Assembly (NCBI RefSeq): GCF_949987515.2
Contig: NC_082689.1
Coordinates: forward strand, 10,035,501-10,099,500
DNA length: 64,000 bases
Source: Delphinus delphis
Taxonomy: Eukaryota; Chordata; Mammalia; Artiodactyla; Delphinidae
Direction of reading: 5' to 3'
A program made the translations under genes and the position numbers. Of the stretch, positions 33,489-45,609 are shown one piece after another. The notes beneath the pieces were generated by a model. That model did not search any database. It saw only the letters and a program-made list of their open reading frames with translations, and was not told where the DNA came from. How positions within the stretch are numbered: position 1 is the first letter of the stretch; each line of letters opens with the position of its first letter.

Positions 33489-35704
33489 AACATCTTTATT
33501 GGAGTATGATTGCTTTACAATGGTGTGTTAGTTTCTGCTTTATAACAAAGTGAATTAGCTATACATATGCATATATCCCCATATCCCCTCCCTCTTGCGT
33601 CTCCCTCCCACCCTCCCTATCCCACCCCTCTAGGTGGTCACAAAGCAGTGAGCTGATCTCCCTGTGCTATGCGGCTGGTTCCCACTAGCTATTTTACATT
33701 TTGTAGTGTATATATGTCCATGTCACTCTCCCACTTCGTCCCAGCTTACCCTTCCCCCTCCCTGTGTCCTCAAGTCCATTCTCTACATCTGCAGCTTTAT
33801 TCCTGTCCTGCTTCTAAGTTCTTCATAACCATTTTTTTTTAGGTTCCATATATATGTGTTAGCATATGGTATTTGTTTTTTTCTTTCTGACTTTCTTCAC
33901 TCTATATGACAGACACTAGGTCCATCCACCTCACTACAAATAACTCAATTTCATTCCTTTTTATGGCTGAGTAATATTCCATTGTATATATGTGCCACAT
34001 CTTCTTTATCAATTCATCTGTCAGTGGACATTTAGGTTGGTTCCGTGCCCTGGCTATTGTAAATAGTGCTGCAATGAACATTGTGGTACATGACTCTCTT
34101 TGAATTATGGTTTTCTCAGGGTATATGCCCAGTAGTGGGGGGTGCTGGGTTGTATGGTAGTTCTATTTTTAGTTTTTTAAGGAACCCCCATACTGTTCTC
34201 CATAATGGCTGTATCAATTTACATCCCCACCAACAGTGCAAGAGGGTTCCCTTTTCTCCACAACCTCTCCAGCATTTATTGTTTCTAGATTTTTTGATGA
34301 TGGCCATTCTGACTGGTGTGAGGTGATACCCCATTGTAGTTTTGATTTGCATTTCTCTAATGATTAGTGACGTTAAGCATCTTTCCATGTGTTTGCTGGC
34401 AAACTGTATATCTTCTTTGGAGAAATGCCTGTTTAAGTCTTCTGCCCATTTTTGGATTGGGTTGTTTGTTTTTTTGATATTGAGCTGCATGAGCTGCTTG
34501 TATATTTTGGAGATTAATTCTTTGTCAGTTGCTTCATTTGCAAATATTTTCTCCCATTCTGAGGGTTGTCTTTTGGTCTTGTTTATGGTTTCCTTTGCTG
34601 TGCAAAAGCTTTTAAGTTTCATTAGGTCCCATTTGTTTATTTTTGTTTTTATTTCCATTTCTCTAGGAGGTGGGTCAAAAAGGATCTTGCTATGTTTTAA
34701 GTCATAGAGTGTTCTGCCTATGTTTTCCTCAAAGAGTTTTATAGTGTCTATCCTTATATTTAGGTCTTTAATCCATTCTGAGTTTATTTTTTGTGTATGG
34801 TGTTAGGGAGTACTCTAATTTCATTCTTTTATATGTAGCCGTCCAGTTTTCCTAGCAGCACTTATCGAAGAGGCTGTCTTTTCTCCATTGTATATTCTTG
34901 ACTCCTTTATCAAAGATAAGGTGACCATATGTGCGTGGGTTTATCTCTGGGCTTTCTATCTTGTTCCATTGATCTATATTTCTCTTTTTGTGCCAATACC
35001 ATACTGTCTTGATTACTGTAGCTTTGTATTATAGTCTGAAGTCAGGGAGCCTGATTCCTCCAGCTCCGTTTTTCTTTCTCAAGATTGCTTTGGCTATTCG
35101 GGTTCTTTCATGTTTCCATAAAAATTGTGAAATTTTTTGTTCTAGTTCTGTGGAAAATGCCATTGGTAGTTTGATAGGAATTGCATTGAATCTGTAGATT
35201 GCTTTGGGTAGTATAGTCATTTTCACAATATTGATTCTTCCAATCCAAGAACATGGTCCATCTCTCCATCTGTTTGTATCATCTTTAATTTCTTTCATCA
35301 GTGTCATAGTTTTCTGCATACAGGTCTTTTGTCTCCTTAGGCAGGTTTATTCCTAGCTATTTTATTCTTTTTGTTGCAATGGTAAATGGGAGTGTTTCCT
35401 CAATTTCTCTTTCAGGTCTTTCATCATTAGTGTATAAGAATGCAAGAGATTTCTGTGCATTAATTTTGTATCCTGCTACTTTACTAAATTCAATGATTAG
35501 CTCTAGTAGTTTTCTGGTAGCATCTTTAGTACTCTCTATGTATAGTATTATGTCATCTGCAAACAGTGACAGCTTTACTTCTTCTTTTCTGTTTTGGATT
35601 CCTTTTATTTCCTTTTCTTCTCTGATTGCTGTGGCTAAAACTTCCAAAACTATGTTGAATAATAGTGGTGAGAGTGCGGAAACTTGTCTTGTTCCTGATC
35701 TTAG
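33489..35704 (-). mobile_element. L1, 5'-truncated, inserted in a MaLR LTR
   Basis: A 2.2 kb L1 3' half matching 48683-50905 of the full-length copy. The 9 bp target duplication ATTCCTGTT lies at 33256-33264 and 35706-35714, exactly at the break in the LTR. Confidence 0.92.
34116..35647 (-). pseudogene. L1 ORF2 remnant, C-terminal half, broken
   Basis: Open pieces at 35647-35357 (contains the catalytic FADD motif in '[14 protein letters not shown]'), 35319-35029 and 34658-34116 lie in different frames. The last piece includes '[19 protein letters not shown]', the C-terminal cysteine motif, with the last Cys-containing unit altered to GCK. The 5' truncation removes the endonuclease and part of the RT, so it is a dead copy. 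Confidence 0.9.
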
Positions 35705-35705
35705 T

Positions 35706-35772
35706 ATTCCTGTTGTTTAAGCCACCCAGTTTGTGGTATTTTTTTATGGCAGTCCTAGCAAATTAATACACT
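35706..35772 (+). mobile_element. MaLR LTR 3' end (continuation of 32915-33264)
   Basis: 'ttcctgttgtttaagccacccagtttgtggtatttttttatggcagtcctagcaaattaatac' is the classic 3' end of MST/MLT1 LTRs. It begins at the same base where the left part stopped, confirming an insertion into a pre-existing LTR. Confidence 0.92.
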
Positions 35773-37437
35773 ACCCATATTAGCTTTTGATTGATCTTAT
35801 CCATAAATTAGGATGTGTTTGGTTATGATTAGTAAGAAACAAATTTAGACCAGGCTGAATTTCCATACCTAGCATGAACTCAAAATTTTGGAGCAGAAAT
35901 TTTATTTACTCTTAGCAACCTATATGAAAGATGTTTTCAGTTATGTGATAGCAATTAAGATGCTTCTTGTCAATGAAGCAAACCTCCAATTCTACCTCTG
36001 CACATTTCCTTCCATGAAGAATCAAAATTCCTGTTTGAAGAAGTGAACATTTGCTGATAGTAGTGTTAGAAGTTTGAAGCACCAGCATTCCTTGTTTTAT
36101 AGACTTTACTGTTTGCACACTTGGAACTGGTCAGCTTTCTACTTAGCACTTCTATTAGCCAGAGGGTCCACTGGGTGAAATGTTCTGGTTCAGAGTGGCT
36201 GAGAAGTGCCATCACAGGCCATTGCTGTGGCTTGAACAGGCCAGTGGGGGGACATCAAGCATCTGTGGAAGTCAGCGCATTGAACTGCTGCTTCAGTTAT
36301 CTTGTCTCTGAGGTCTTAAGCCACAGTGGTTCAAGTGCTGGGCTGGAATTCACCCATACTCCATTTAAACTGTGAAGTTCATTTTGGAGTCCGATTTTTG
36401 TTTTGATTTAGCATGTGTCTAAAGGGCAATGAAGCCCAAGTAAGCTTCTCTGCAGTTGTCAACCACTTTCAAGTTTGGTGACATCAGGCACCATCTCCTG
36501 CACATAGTCACCTAACAGGGGTGACCCTCTGCTTCTGAAACTGCTACCTCCAGCAAATGGACATTCATCCTAACTTTTAACTGCATACTATATTATATCA
36601 ATACAGTCCCAAACAAGTAAGGATAAAATATCTCCCTAGTGTTTCCAAAAGCATGTAACTATTTTATATCAGTTAGAGCTTTTTGGTGCAAGCAACAGAA
36701 ATGTCCTCTGGCTAAACGAAACAAAAATTAATAAATACAAATTTTAAAATATATAAGCTCTTTGAGGAGGTCACAAGATTAAACAACAACAACAACAAAA
36801 CAGCACAAAACAAAGCAATATGAACAAACAACAAGTAAACAACCAGACAAAGAAAAAAAGAAAACAATAAAGAGTCTTGGTAGCAGGAACTATTTGGGTT
36901 TTGTTAGACTTTGCTGCTGGAATTAATCAGCTTCAACTAACATCAGTGTCTTCATCCCTCTTACATAATTCCAGTTAGGAAGGGACTGGGCGTCTGACCT
37001 CTATGGGGTCACCTGCCCACTCCCTGGCTAGAGAGGGCAAGGCACCTTGAGCAAGAATTCCATCCAACTGTGTTCAGTGAGGTGGAGCCCAACCCCCCAA
37101 AGACAATCAGAATGTAAAGTTCAAAAGCAGGTGGAGAGGAAGAGTGGCAGCCCAAAGGCAACAGCCACCTGGCTTCTTTACCACTGGGAGCTGCCTTGGA
37201 GCATAGCATTTTTAGTTTGCGCACACCCCCTACAGTGTTCCCAGGTGCTCTTTTTCAGCTGGAGCTGATCACTCACACTGTCCTGTGGACGGAAAGTGTC
37301 CCTTCTGTTCTGTGCTCTCTACGAGGTACCAGTTGGCTCCTCTCAGGGACCACTCCAGATGCTCCACTCTGGCCCTGAATTTGTGGCAGACTGGGTCTAA
37401 AGCACTTAGAGATCTTTTGGCACAATGAGAGGCTTGT
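35773..37437. other. No gene recognised; AAC-rich patch
   Basis: Unassigned. An (AAC)n-like stretch lies at about 36783-36845. A phrase at 36660-36700 ('tatatcagttagagctttttggtgcaagcaacagaaatg') resembles an old repeat I cannot name. Confidence 0.45.
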
Positions 37438-37453
37438 TCATGTAAATATTATT

Positions 37454-37820
37454 CTTTTTCTTTTTAACATTAAAAAAAATTATTTATTTTTTAAATTTTT
37501 GGCTGCGTTGGGTCTTCGTTGCTGCGTGCGGGCTTTCTCTAGTTGCAGTGGGTGGGGGCTGCTCTTCATTGTGGTACACGGGCTTCTCATCACGGTGGCT
37601 TCTCTTGTTGCAGAGCACGGACACTAGGCGCACGGGCTTCAGTAGTTGTGGCACGTGGGCTCAGTAGTTGTGGTGCACGGGCCTAGAGCACAGGCTCCGT
37701 AGTTGTGGACCATGGACTTCGTTGCTCCGCGGCATGTGGAATCTTCCCGGACCAGGGCTCAAACATATGTCCCCTGCATTGGCAGGCGGATTCTTAACCA
37801 GTGCACCACCAGAGAAACCC
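37454..37820 (-). mobile_element. Longer, older CHR-type SINE
   Basis: A 367 bp SINE with the same 5' tRNA-like head as the young copies ('...ggcatgtggaatcttcccggaccagggctcaaac...gcaggcggattcttaaccagtgcaccaccagagaaaccc'). It has a much longer 3' body ('ttggctgcgttgggtcttcgttgctgcg...'). The target-site duplication TCATGTAAATATTATT / TCATGTCAATATTATT is at 37438-37453 and 37821-37836, 15 of 16 identical. This longer form looks ancestral to the short 200 bp copies. Confidence 0.9.
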
Positions 37821-37836
37821 TCATGTCAATATTATT

Positions 37837-39620
37837 ATTAATCGTCATTATCAGAAACAAAGAACATTTTGAGAGCATGAGAGAAAGAGAAACCAGCCCT
37901 GGCTGGGTGCCCAGTGAAGCAGCTGTGTGGGGTGAGCAAAGCGCTCCGAGCTGCCAGCCATGCGGGGTAACAGCTCCTCACTGTTGTTTGGATTTGAGCA
38001 GAATCTCCCAGATGACATGGCAGAAGCCCTGAGAGGTTCGAGGTGCTGGAACACAAATCCATGTGCTTTAGGACAAAGCAAGCTTTTTCTTGACAATGAC
38101 TGTGTTTTCAAAAACTCTGAAGGACAGTGGTGACCACATTCTGTCTTTCTGAGGCTTCCAAATGAGAACGTGTGTTTCTGTGGCTGAATGTTTTTGCTCT
38201 TCTTGGGTCTAGGGGCAGTAGCCCATTTGGGTCTCTCCCTTCTAGTTTCCCAAAGATCCAGAGGTGGGTGGAGTGCAAATGGAGAGAGGTCCACTTGGGA
38301 GTGAGAGTCTAAAGTCATAACAAAGTGACCTTTCCTCTTACGAATACACCAATCACAAAATCTAGTCAAATGTCACAAAATGTAGCACTTCATTAGCTAC
38401 TTTACTGTTACATAATGTTTAAAGCATCCAAAACAATAAGAAGGAAGGCAGTTATATTCAGTAAAAGAGCATGAAACTAAGCCTTAATACTAGGTGTGGT
38501 ATTCACGTGGTTTTCCCCTCTCTCTACTGAGGCAGTCGTGGATGGAACCAAGAGCTTCACGGCTGGACACATGGAGATAGGTGTACGTGGCAGAGGAAGG
38601 TGCTGCTGGGTTTTATGTAGCACTGGTGTTCCTTCCTGGTTCTATAAGATGGAAGGGAAGAGGATGTAGAGTAGGTAGGCGCAGGAGAAAACCACAGGGT
38701 GCCTCCAGGAGGACTGTGCTCTCTTCTGCTCTAAGCTACATGGCTCTGCTCGGCTGCACCAGCAAACCACGTAGTGAAATCTGGGGAAAGTGGGGATGCT
38801 TCCAAGAAGTGGATGAGGGGTCAAGATGGCTCAAAGAGAGGACCTCTGGGTAAGGTGGCAACACCGGGCTCTCGCTCCCTGAAGCAGTAGCCGAGGCAAA
38901 GTTCAAGGTTGGAGATCTAGGAAAAGAAATTCCCTTTTGTCTGACACTGTGTGTGCCCCCAGAGCTTGGTTGACATTTAATTACAGACCTTATCTGGTGA
39001 GACTTTCAGATTCAAGCAAGTTTGGTGGTTATTGTTTCTGAGTCCAAAAGTGTGGAGAAAATCTTGTTTTCTTAGAAGGGCAATACAAGTTCCCCTCGTC
39101 TGCAACAGATCTGCTATTTCGTTGGGTGAAAAATTTGAAAAGGGAAAGAAGCCTCTCCACCACCCCTCCCTGCAAGAACAACAGCAAAGTTCAAGCGATT
39201 TCTAAGGGGAGGAGCCCCAAACTATGAGGATGGTTTTCCCCCCGAGCCGGGGTCTGAAGCTCAGACCAAAAAAGTGGATTTTGTCTCAGGTAACTGCAAA
39301 GGGGAGTGGGTAGAGAGATGGCCTGGCAGACTTGGAGAGGATATTTTTGAGAGGAAGCAGGGAAATGTCTAATAAAGAATTTTATTACACATTTTGTTTT
39401 AAAATTCTCCTCCCACGTCTTTGTGAAAATTTCAGTAAAATCTAAATAATTCGCCAACGTACAATGCGGTTGGATCTGTCTGGAAGATGGGGCATGGGCT
39501 GTTGGTCTCATGGTGTGGTGTGTGTGTGTGCGCACATGCGCGCGCAAGTGTGAGAGTGTGTGGGTAGTGGAAGAGAGCAGGGAAGCCTGAGCCACCCAAA
39601 ATAGACCCGCCGCATCTGAT
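37837..39620. other. No gene recognised; (GT)/(GC) alternating patch at 39512-39560
   Basis: The overlapping frames at 37838-38369 and 38581-38853 lie on both strands with no domain. At 39512-39560 'gtgtggtgtgtgtgtgtgcgcacatgcgcgcgcaagtg' is an alternating purine-pyrimidine tract with Z-DNA potential. Confidence 0.5.
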
Positions 39621-39634
39621 TACACCGTTTTAGC

Positions 39635-39725
39635 CAGCTGTCACTCTGTGCCTAGGACCAAGTTAAGCCTTGTATTTATGTGATATCATTTAATTCTCAC
39701 AACAACCCAACAAGGCAGACACTGC
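39635..39725 (+). mobile_element. MIR SINE (ancient)
   Basis: 'gtcactctgtgcctaggaccaagttaagccttgtatttatgtgatatcatttaattctcacaacaacccaacaaggcagacactgctgtg' is the MIR core in order, interrupted by small losses. Confidence 0.75.
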
Positions 39726-39774
39726 TGTGTTTTCTGTTAAATCTGGGTCAATAGCCTCGCTCTTCTGATAAGAG

Positions 39775-39892
39775 GCTGTGAGCCTCTCGTGGGCAGGCAG
39801 GATTGTGTTTCATTTATTTTTGTATCCCTATTTTCCATCATGAGGTTTGGCAAATGGAAGGTACTTGAGAATATTTGATGAGTTGAACTGAG
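39775..39892 (+). mobile_element. L2 3' end fragment
   Basis: 'gtgagcctctcgtgggcaggcaggattgtgtttcatttatttttgtatccc...aggtacttgagaatatttgatgagttgaactg' follows the L2 3' pattern. Confidence 0.7.
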
Positions 39893-40695
39893 CAGAGGTG
39901 GTATGATTGAAGATATAGATTGAAGTTAGATTGTAAAGCCTTGATTGACAGATCAAGTTTGGATTTCGTATTAATTGTTGAGGTCGTTGGGGATGTGATA
40001 GGGTGGGCGGAGGAGTGTGGGAGGGTTTTGTCTTGGCTAATCAGCGTCCAGCAGATGAGAGTTACAGCCTAAAACTCGAGTTGAATGGAACTCAGCCTTG
40101 TTTCTTGCATGAACGCATTATTTTTCTTGACACATTTTTGATGGTTTGTTTTGTATGATTGGTTTACCAAGGATGAGCCAAGGGTAAGCCCAAGGGGTAT
40201 CTAGAAGTTAATGTTTCTCTCTGAGCTGTCCTTTGGTTTGTAAAAGAAAACAGATAAAACAAAGCTAAGTAAAACTCTGAGAAAAGTTATTATTTTCAAC
40301 ATTGAACTTTCTACAAAAAATTGGTTGGTTGCCAATCGATAATAAAGGTTATTCTTCTGGCCATTAGAAGAAAAGAATGATTTCATAGATTTCTTTACAT
40401 CTCCTCTGTGCTGTGGTATTTTCCGCCATGGAGAAAAGTCTCCATTTGTTTATCTTGCCCAATTTGGCAAGAATAGAAGACCCACAGGACTGCAGTGGTC
40501 ATCACTGGCAGTAATACATGAGAATCAGCTGTCCCAAAGTCTCCCAACTTCAGAGTCTGCCTACATAGTCATAGGAGTTCATAAGCACATTTCACTTTTT
40601 CTAAGAACTTAAGAGAAACCATATATTTTCTTATGATAAGAACATGCAGGCTAACTGAAATAAGACTTCTGGCTGATTGGAAGCTCTGATTAACA
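39893..40695. other. No gene recognised
   Basis: Unassigned. Confidence 0.4.
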
Positions 40696-40696
40696 G

Positions 40697-40890
40697 TTGT
40701 AGTTGTCTATCCCTCAGTATCCTCAGAGGATTGCTTCCAGAACCGCCTGCGGATACCAAAATCCGCAGATGCTTGAGACCCTTATAGTATAAAATGACGT
40801 AGTACAGTTGGCCCTCTGTACCCAGGAGTCCTGCATCCACGAATTCAACCAACCTGCCAATATGGAACCCGTGAATACGGAGGGCCAACT
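40697..40890. mobile_element. Tigger-type MITE (TcMar) with terminal inverted repeats
   Basis: The words 'gtctatccctcagtatcctcagaggattgcttccagaacc...gcggataccaaaatccgcagatgc' and 'cagttggccctctgtacccagg...attcaaccaacc...ggagggccaactg' fit the Tigger/MER8 type. A 12 bp inverted repeat, CAGTTGGCCCTC at 40805-40816 and GAGGGCCAACTG at 40878-40889, marks the termini of the inner unit. It has no transposase. Confidence 0.75.
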
Positions 40891-43094
40891 GGGCTGTATA
40901 TATGTCTTTGAATAAAGAAATGAGAAGACAATTGGATTGTTATTTTATAAGCAGTTCTTTTCGTGGTAAAAATATTTTCAAATAAATGTTCCTCAGGAGA
41001 CATGCAAATAAAAATGATCCATGGAAAGAATTGTTGGGAAGCAGTTTCATTCTCTCCCCTCACGTTTACTGATGGGGCCACTGAGGTCTGAGGGTTTAGG
41101 CTACCCCAAGGCCCGTAGTCCAGGATCACTCTCACCCCAACACTTGTTGAGCCCTCCAGGGTGCCTCAGAGCCTTTGTTGAGTCGGTTGAAGATATATCT
41201 CCCAGAATATTTGTGTTCAGTATGAGGAATATGTATCCCCTAAATTCTCTCCCTCTATCCTGCCCCTCCCAGGTTTCCAGTGAATCTAGGGGAATGCAAA
41301 CCCTTTCATTTCTGGCACAACAGGAGGGGTGAGGAAGGGTACCCGATGACATGGAACTGTGATAATGTAGTTGAGGTGACAACAAAAACCAGCAAATGTT
41401 TGCCGGAAACCTGGCAGGATGTCCTTTAAAGAATCATCACCAAGAGTTCATTTGGACACTTCAGTGTTCATTTTCTCACACGCCAGTATCACCATCTTGC
41501 TGCTTTTCCTCTCTGTGAGCCTCACCGCTTCCTTCTGAGAACTCAGGATGCGAAACCACAGAGGGGACCTCCTCAGAGCAAACAGAGCCTATTTGCTAAG
41601 ACATCAGCCTGGGGAGAGTGTCCTCAGACCACACTTTCAAGCATTCTCTGAACCAATATTTTCTCCAGTGTAATGAAAGAAAATATTGAAAAGGAGAAAT
41701 ATGCTTTTTAAGGGAAACAAATTGCTGTTATTTGAATCAAAGGAAAGAACACAGCCAGCCTGCATTTCAGCAAGACAGATCCCATGTAAATTGCTGCTAA
41801 TTCTAGAAATGGAATGTTGTAGACATATTACCGGTGTCTGAAATGAAAGAATGGAATATGTAAATTACTGACCTTTTGGACAATGAAACAAAAGATGTGA
41901 AAATTATTGAGAGCTTGTTTTTCAAGTTATCTGCTTCTATTTTGGTCAAAATAAACTCAAGGTCTATGGCGTGAAACAGAGATTTAGAAAAAGCCGAAGT
42001 AAGTGAAATGTGATGGAGATTTGACATTTAAATGTAGCATCCTTTTGCAAAAGAGCATGCATAACCATGTCACCTCAGGACAGAACACAGTGCATTAAAT
42101 AAAGGGAGTCCTTGTTCCCGGGTAGTTCATCCCAGTGATAGCCCAGGCCACATGTGTGGTCATATGTCAGCCAAGTCTTGTGACATGCATGGGAGGTTTG
42201 GCCCAGGCGGGGCCTTCTGTCTCTTTTCTTACTTGGCTTTTTTCACTTGGGTTGGGATGTTCACTTTTCAAAATAATTGCTAAGTGCAATTTAGGAAAGT
42301 TGCGGCCAGCCAGCTCCATCTGCTTCCTGGAGCGTAAATGGGGGGATTCTTTCAGAGGTGCTCGAACTACTCCACTCAACTCTAACTGAAGGAATCCGTG
42401 TCTGCCCCACCCCCGGCCCTACGCGAGCGTGTCCATCTAGAAGGTGGATGGCAAGAACCAGAGCAGAGCACTAGCCCGCCATTGTTCTTACAATTCCCCA
42501 AAGATGGTGTTTGGCACCTAATCAAACCAGAGCTTGCTGCCTTTTCCTTTATTCACACGAGGTTTATGCTTTTCTCTGTATCATTTTATGCACAAATTTT
42601 AAAAGCTGTGGACTCTTTTTTTGTTTTCTTTTGAGAAAACACACGTGATGCAAGTTGGAGGACTATTCAATGGAACTATTTCCTACTGTGATTAGCAACT
42701 TTCTAATTTGACTATTTTGAAAATTTTGAGCTGGGAGCCTTCCTAGAAGTGATGCTGATAGAGTGCACGGGTGTCTCCAAGCTGTATCTGTACAGACTGT
42801 GGCTACTTGTTTAAGGGCTCGTGGTCTTGGTTCCTGTTGCATAAGAAATTCAGAAGAATGCAGATGTTCCTCCATCCTGCAGTGGCTGGCTAGATGCAGG
42901 TACTAGTTCCCAAATTCAGAACACTTCTGGGTACCTGAAACTGAGAGCCACGGTCTTAGAAGAAGCAGTGAGAGCCATTTAAGAGGCTGAATACTCAATG
43001 GTTAAAAACACAGTTTTTGAAGACAGAGATTTGTGAATCTAACTAACAATGAAACCTTCAGCAGACTATGTAATAATAAAATTGTTTATAGTTA
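40891..43094. other. No gene recognised
   Basis: Unassigned. The frames at 41021-41385 overlap on both strands with no domain. Confidence 0.4.
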
Positions 43095-43370
43095 TTTAAC
43101 ATTTTCCAAATATTTCTATGTGCCAGAAACTGTGTATGTGTGTATATATGTGTATATATATCTACATATGTATACACATATATATAGTTTATCCTTATAA
43201 TAACTCTAAAAGGTAGAGAATACTAGGACCTCCTTTGTATAAATTAGGAAAAACATTCATAGAGCTTAAATAACCTGCCCAAGTCACACAGCTATTTGGT
43301 GGCGGAAGCCAGGAAAGCCCAGGGACCCTAATGCCAGAGGCTGTGCTCTGATTCATAGCGTCCTACTGTC
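43095..43370 (+). mobile_element. MIR SINE with an internal TG/TA microsatellite
   Basis: The MIR words 'atttctatgtgccagaaactgtg' and 'aataactctaaaaggtagagaatac...taaataacctgcccaagtcacacagctatttggtggcggaagcc' flank a (TG)(TA) microsatellite at 43131-43190. The microsatellite has expanded inside the element. Confidence 0.8.
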
Positions 43371-44116
43371 CTGAGTGTGCTCAGACTGTCACCGCAGAGA
43401 AGCCTGCTCTTCAGGGAACTGTTTGCTGCCACTCTGAGTGAGATAAGGAGATTGTAAGTAAATCACATCCCCCAGTACACCATTCAGTTCACAGGACCTT
43501 TTTTCATACTAAGACTTCAGTGGAGAAAGCAATGCATTGATTTGCATTTCTGCACACACACCTTAAAAAGTTGCGAACCAGTCTTTTGAGTGTGTCTGGT
43601 CTATGAGGAATTTCTTTGTCCGAAACAGTAATATCTATTAAATTTAAATCTCCACCAGGGCTAGGAATATCTACCTCGAAGTGTCCTCAGGACGATTCAA
43701 TGAGGAGATGTGCACAAATGACATCAAATAAAATGTTCCAAAAGTTCCTTTCTACCTTGACCTTCTCACCTCTTTTCTGCCTCCACGAATTCTTTTGACA
43801 AAAGAAATCTGAGTGTGAAGAAAGAAAAGTTAGTATAAGAAGGTTAGAAGTGAAAGCTTTTAGAAACTTCCACAATACTATTTCTAGTAAATTCAGCATG
43901 AAGCATTACTTTAAAAACTTTTCCTTAGCATATTAATTTTCACATTCTTTCCCGTTTCATCAGGAAAAGAATTTCTTCAAAACAGATCACTCTGGGAATA
44001 ATTTCCATGCCTCTTCCTTTTTCACCTTGAAAAACACTGGGATAGAACTAAAACCATGAATAATAATTCTTTGCTTATGAGGTTAACTTTGCAGTATAGG
44101 AAAGGCTTGAAATATA
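43371..44116. other. No gene recognised
   Basis: Unassigned. Two opposite short frames at 43616-43899 only. Confidence 0.4.
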
Positions 44117-44124
44117 TATGTGTA

Positions 44125-44168
<44 letters not shown>

Positions 44169-44173
44169 TATAA
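44117..44173. repeat. Palindromic (TG)n(TA)n(CA)n microsatellite
   Basis: A TGTGTGTG block, then about nine TA units, then CACACACA. The tract is its own reverse complement overall, so it can form a long hairpin or cruciform. Likely polymorphic. Confidence 0.9.
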
Positions 44174-44934
44174 CTTTATGTTATATATGCAATATTATAA
44201 ATATATATTAATCTTTGTAGCCTGCAGTGGGTAAGGACTGTTATTCTTACATCAATCCATTTCATATTTCAATTTCAGTGCTTGTATTCAGAATCAATAC
44301 ACAGATTCTTTTGGTACCCTTAGATCCTCTGTCACTGTACTTGGGCTTGTTGTATCATCCTACTATGCTATAATTACAGAAATAATTTACACTTGCCGAT
44401 ATCGACCTTTCCAAGCCTATTGCTTAAGTGGGGATTGGAAGGAGATCTTTTTGACATTGGCATCACACATGCAGCCGTGATTCCAGGTCAAACCCTGCCC
44501 CCATCACCATCCTAAACAAATTGGAGAGTTGGCCACTTAAGTCAATCACTTCAAATTCAGTACATGCTTCAAGTTATCATTTATCTCCTGGTTTCCATGT
44601 GAGTTAGCAACTAATAAAACCTCTGAACTGTATTGCGGACAAGGTGAGCCCACACTCATTGGCACAGGAAAGCATCTAGAAGATGCTTCTTTCTGTGAAT
44701 CTAACAATGTTCACTTCAGCTCCAAGATCAAAAACTCTGGGAATCCCTCTCAGAGAATGACCTAAGATACAATTTTTCATGTGAGGAGATATATTAGCTT
44801 TCAGCTGGCCTGGCTAATGGTCCCCAGGCAAGGGGCACCTCCAACCATGGGGACCTCCCATGCCCATACCTAGCAGCATCTCCAGCCCTCCATCCTCCAC
44901 TCACCTAGGATCTGAAGCTACTAGAAAGAGCGAA
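44174..44934. other. No gene recognised
   Basis: Unassigned. Confidence 0.4.
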
Positions 44935-44939
44935 GGCTC

Positions 44940-45130
44940 CAGGGCTGTGCTGGCCAGCATGGTAGGCACTAGCCACATGTGGTGATTTAAATTTAAATTA
45001 ATTAAAATTTACTAAAATGTCAGGTTCGGTTCTTCTGTAATACTAGCCACATTTCCAGTGTCTAATGGCCACCAATGGCTAGTGGCTACTGCACTGGACA
45101 GTGCAGATATAAAATGTTCTCATCACTGCA
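44940..45130. mobile_element. DNA transposon of the 'actagccacatgtgg' type
   Basis: 'ggtaggcactagccacatgtggtgatttaaatttaaattaattaaaattt...ccacatttccagtgtctaatggccaccaatggctagtggctactgcactggacagtgcag' is a recurring mammalian non-autonomous DNA element, likely hAT-type. It shares the 'agccacat' motif with the split element at 47010-47880. I am not certain of the family name. Confidence 0.6.
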
Positions 45131-45156
45131 GAGAGTTCTATTGGGCGGAGATCCTC

Positions 45157-45300
45157 TAGAACAGTGGTTCTCAAATGTCACTGTGCGTAAGGATTGCCTA
45201 GGAATCTTGTCAAAAATGCAGATTCTCAGGTCTCATTCTCAGTAGGTCCTGGGGGTACCTACTGATTTAAACAATTACCTGTTTCAGGGACAGACAGTTT
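45157..45300 (+). mobile_element. MER5A-like DNA transposon
   Basis: Starts with the MER5A terminus 'acagtggttctcaaatgtcactgtgc' and continues 'ggattgcctaggaatcttgtcaaaaatgcagattctcaggtctcattctcagtaggtcctgggg'. Confidence 0.85.
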
Positions 45301-45407
45301 ACCGATCCGATTTTGACAAATACTGTCCACTAGGGTTAAAAATATTTCCTATTTTTTGAAACAGTATTTTTCAAACTATGATGAAAAATCATTAAAAATA
45401 TTTTCTG

Positions 45408-45609
45408 GGGCTTCCCTGGTGGCGCAGTGGTTGAGAGTCCGCCTGCCGATGCAGGGGACACAGGTTCGTGCCCCGGTCCGGGAAGATCCCACATGCCGCG
45501 GAGCGGCTGGGCCCGTGAGCCATGGCCGCTGAGCCTGCGCGTCCGGAACGGGAGAGGCCACAACAATGAGAGGCCCGCGTACCACAAAAAAAAAAAAAAG
45601 AAAAAAAAA
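45408..45609 (+). mobile_element. CHR-type SINE with an internal deletion of about 14 bp
   Basis: Sense copy. The usual 'gtccggagcctgtgctccgcaacggg' is shortened to 'gtccggaacggg'. The A tail is interrupted by a G. A short flanking match (TTTCT) is the only candidate duplication, so the insertion site is not well defined. Confidence 0.9.
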
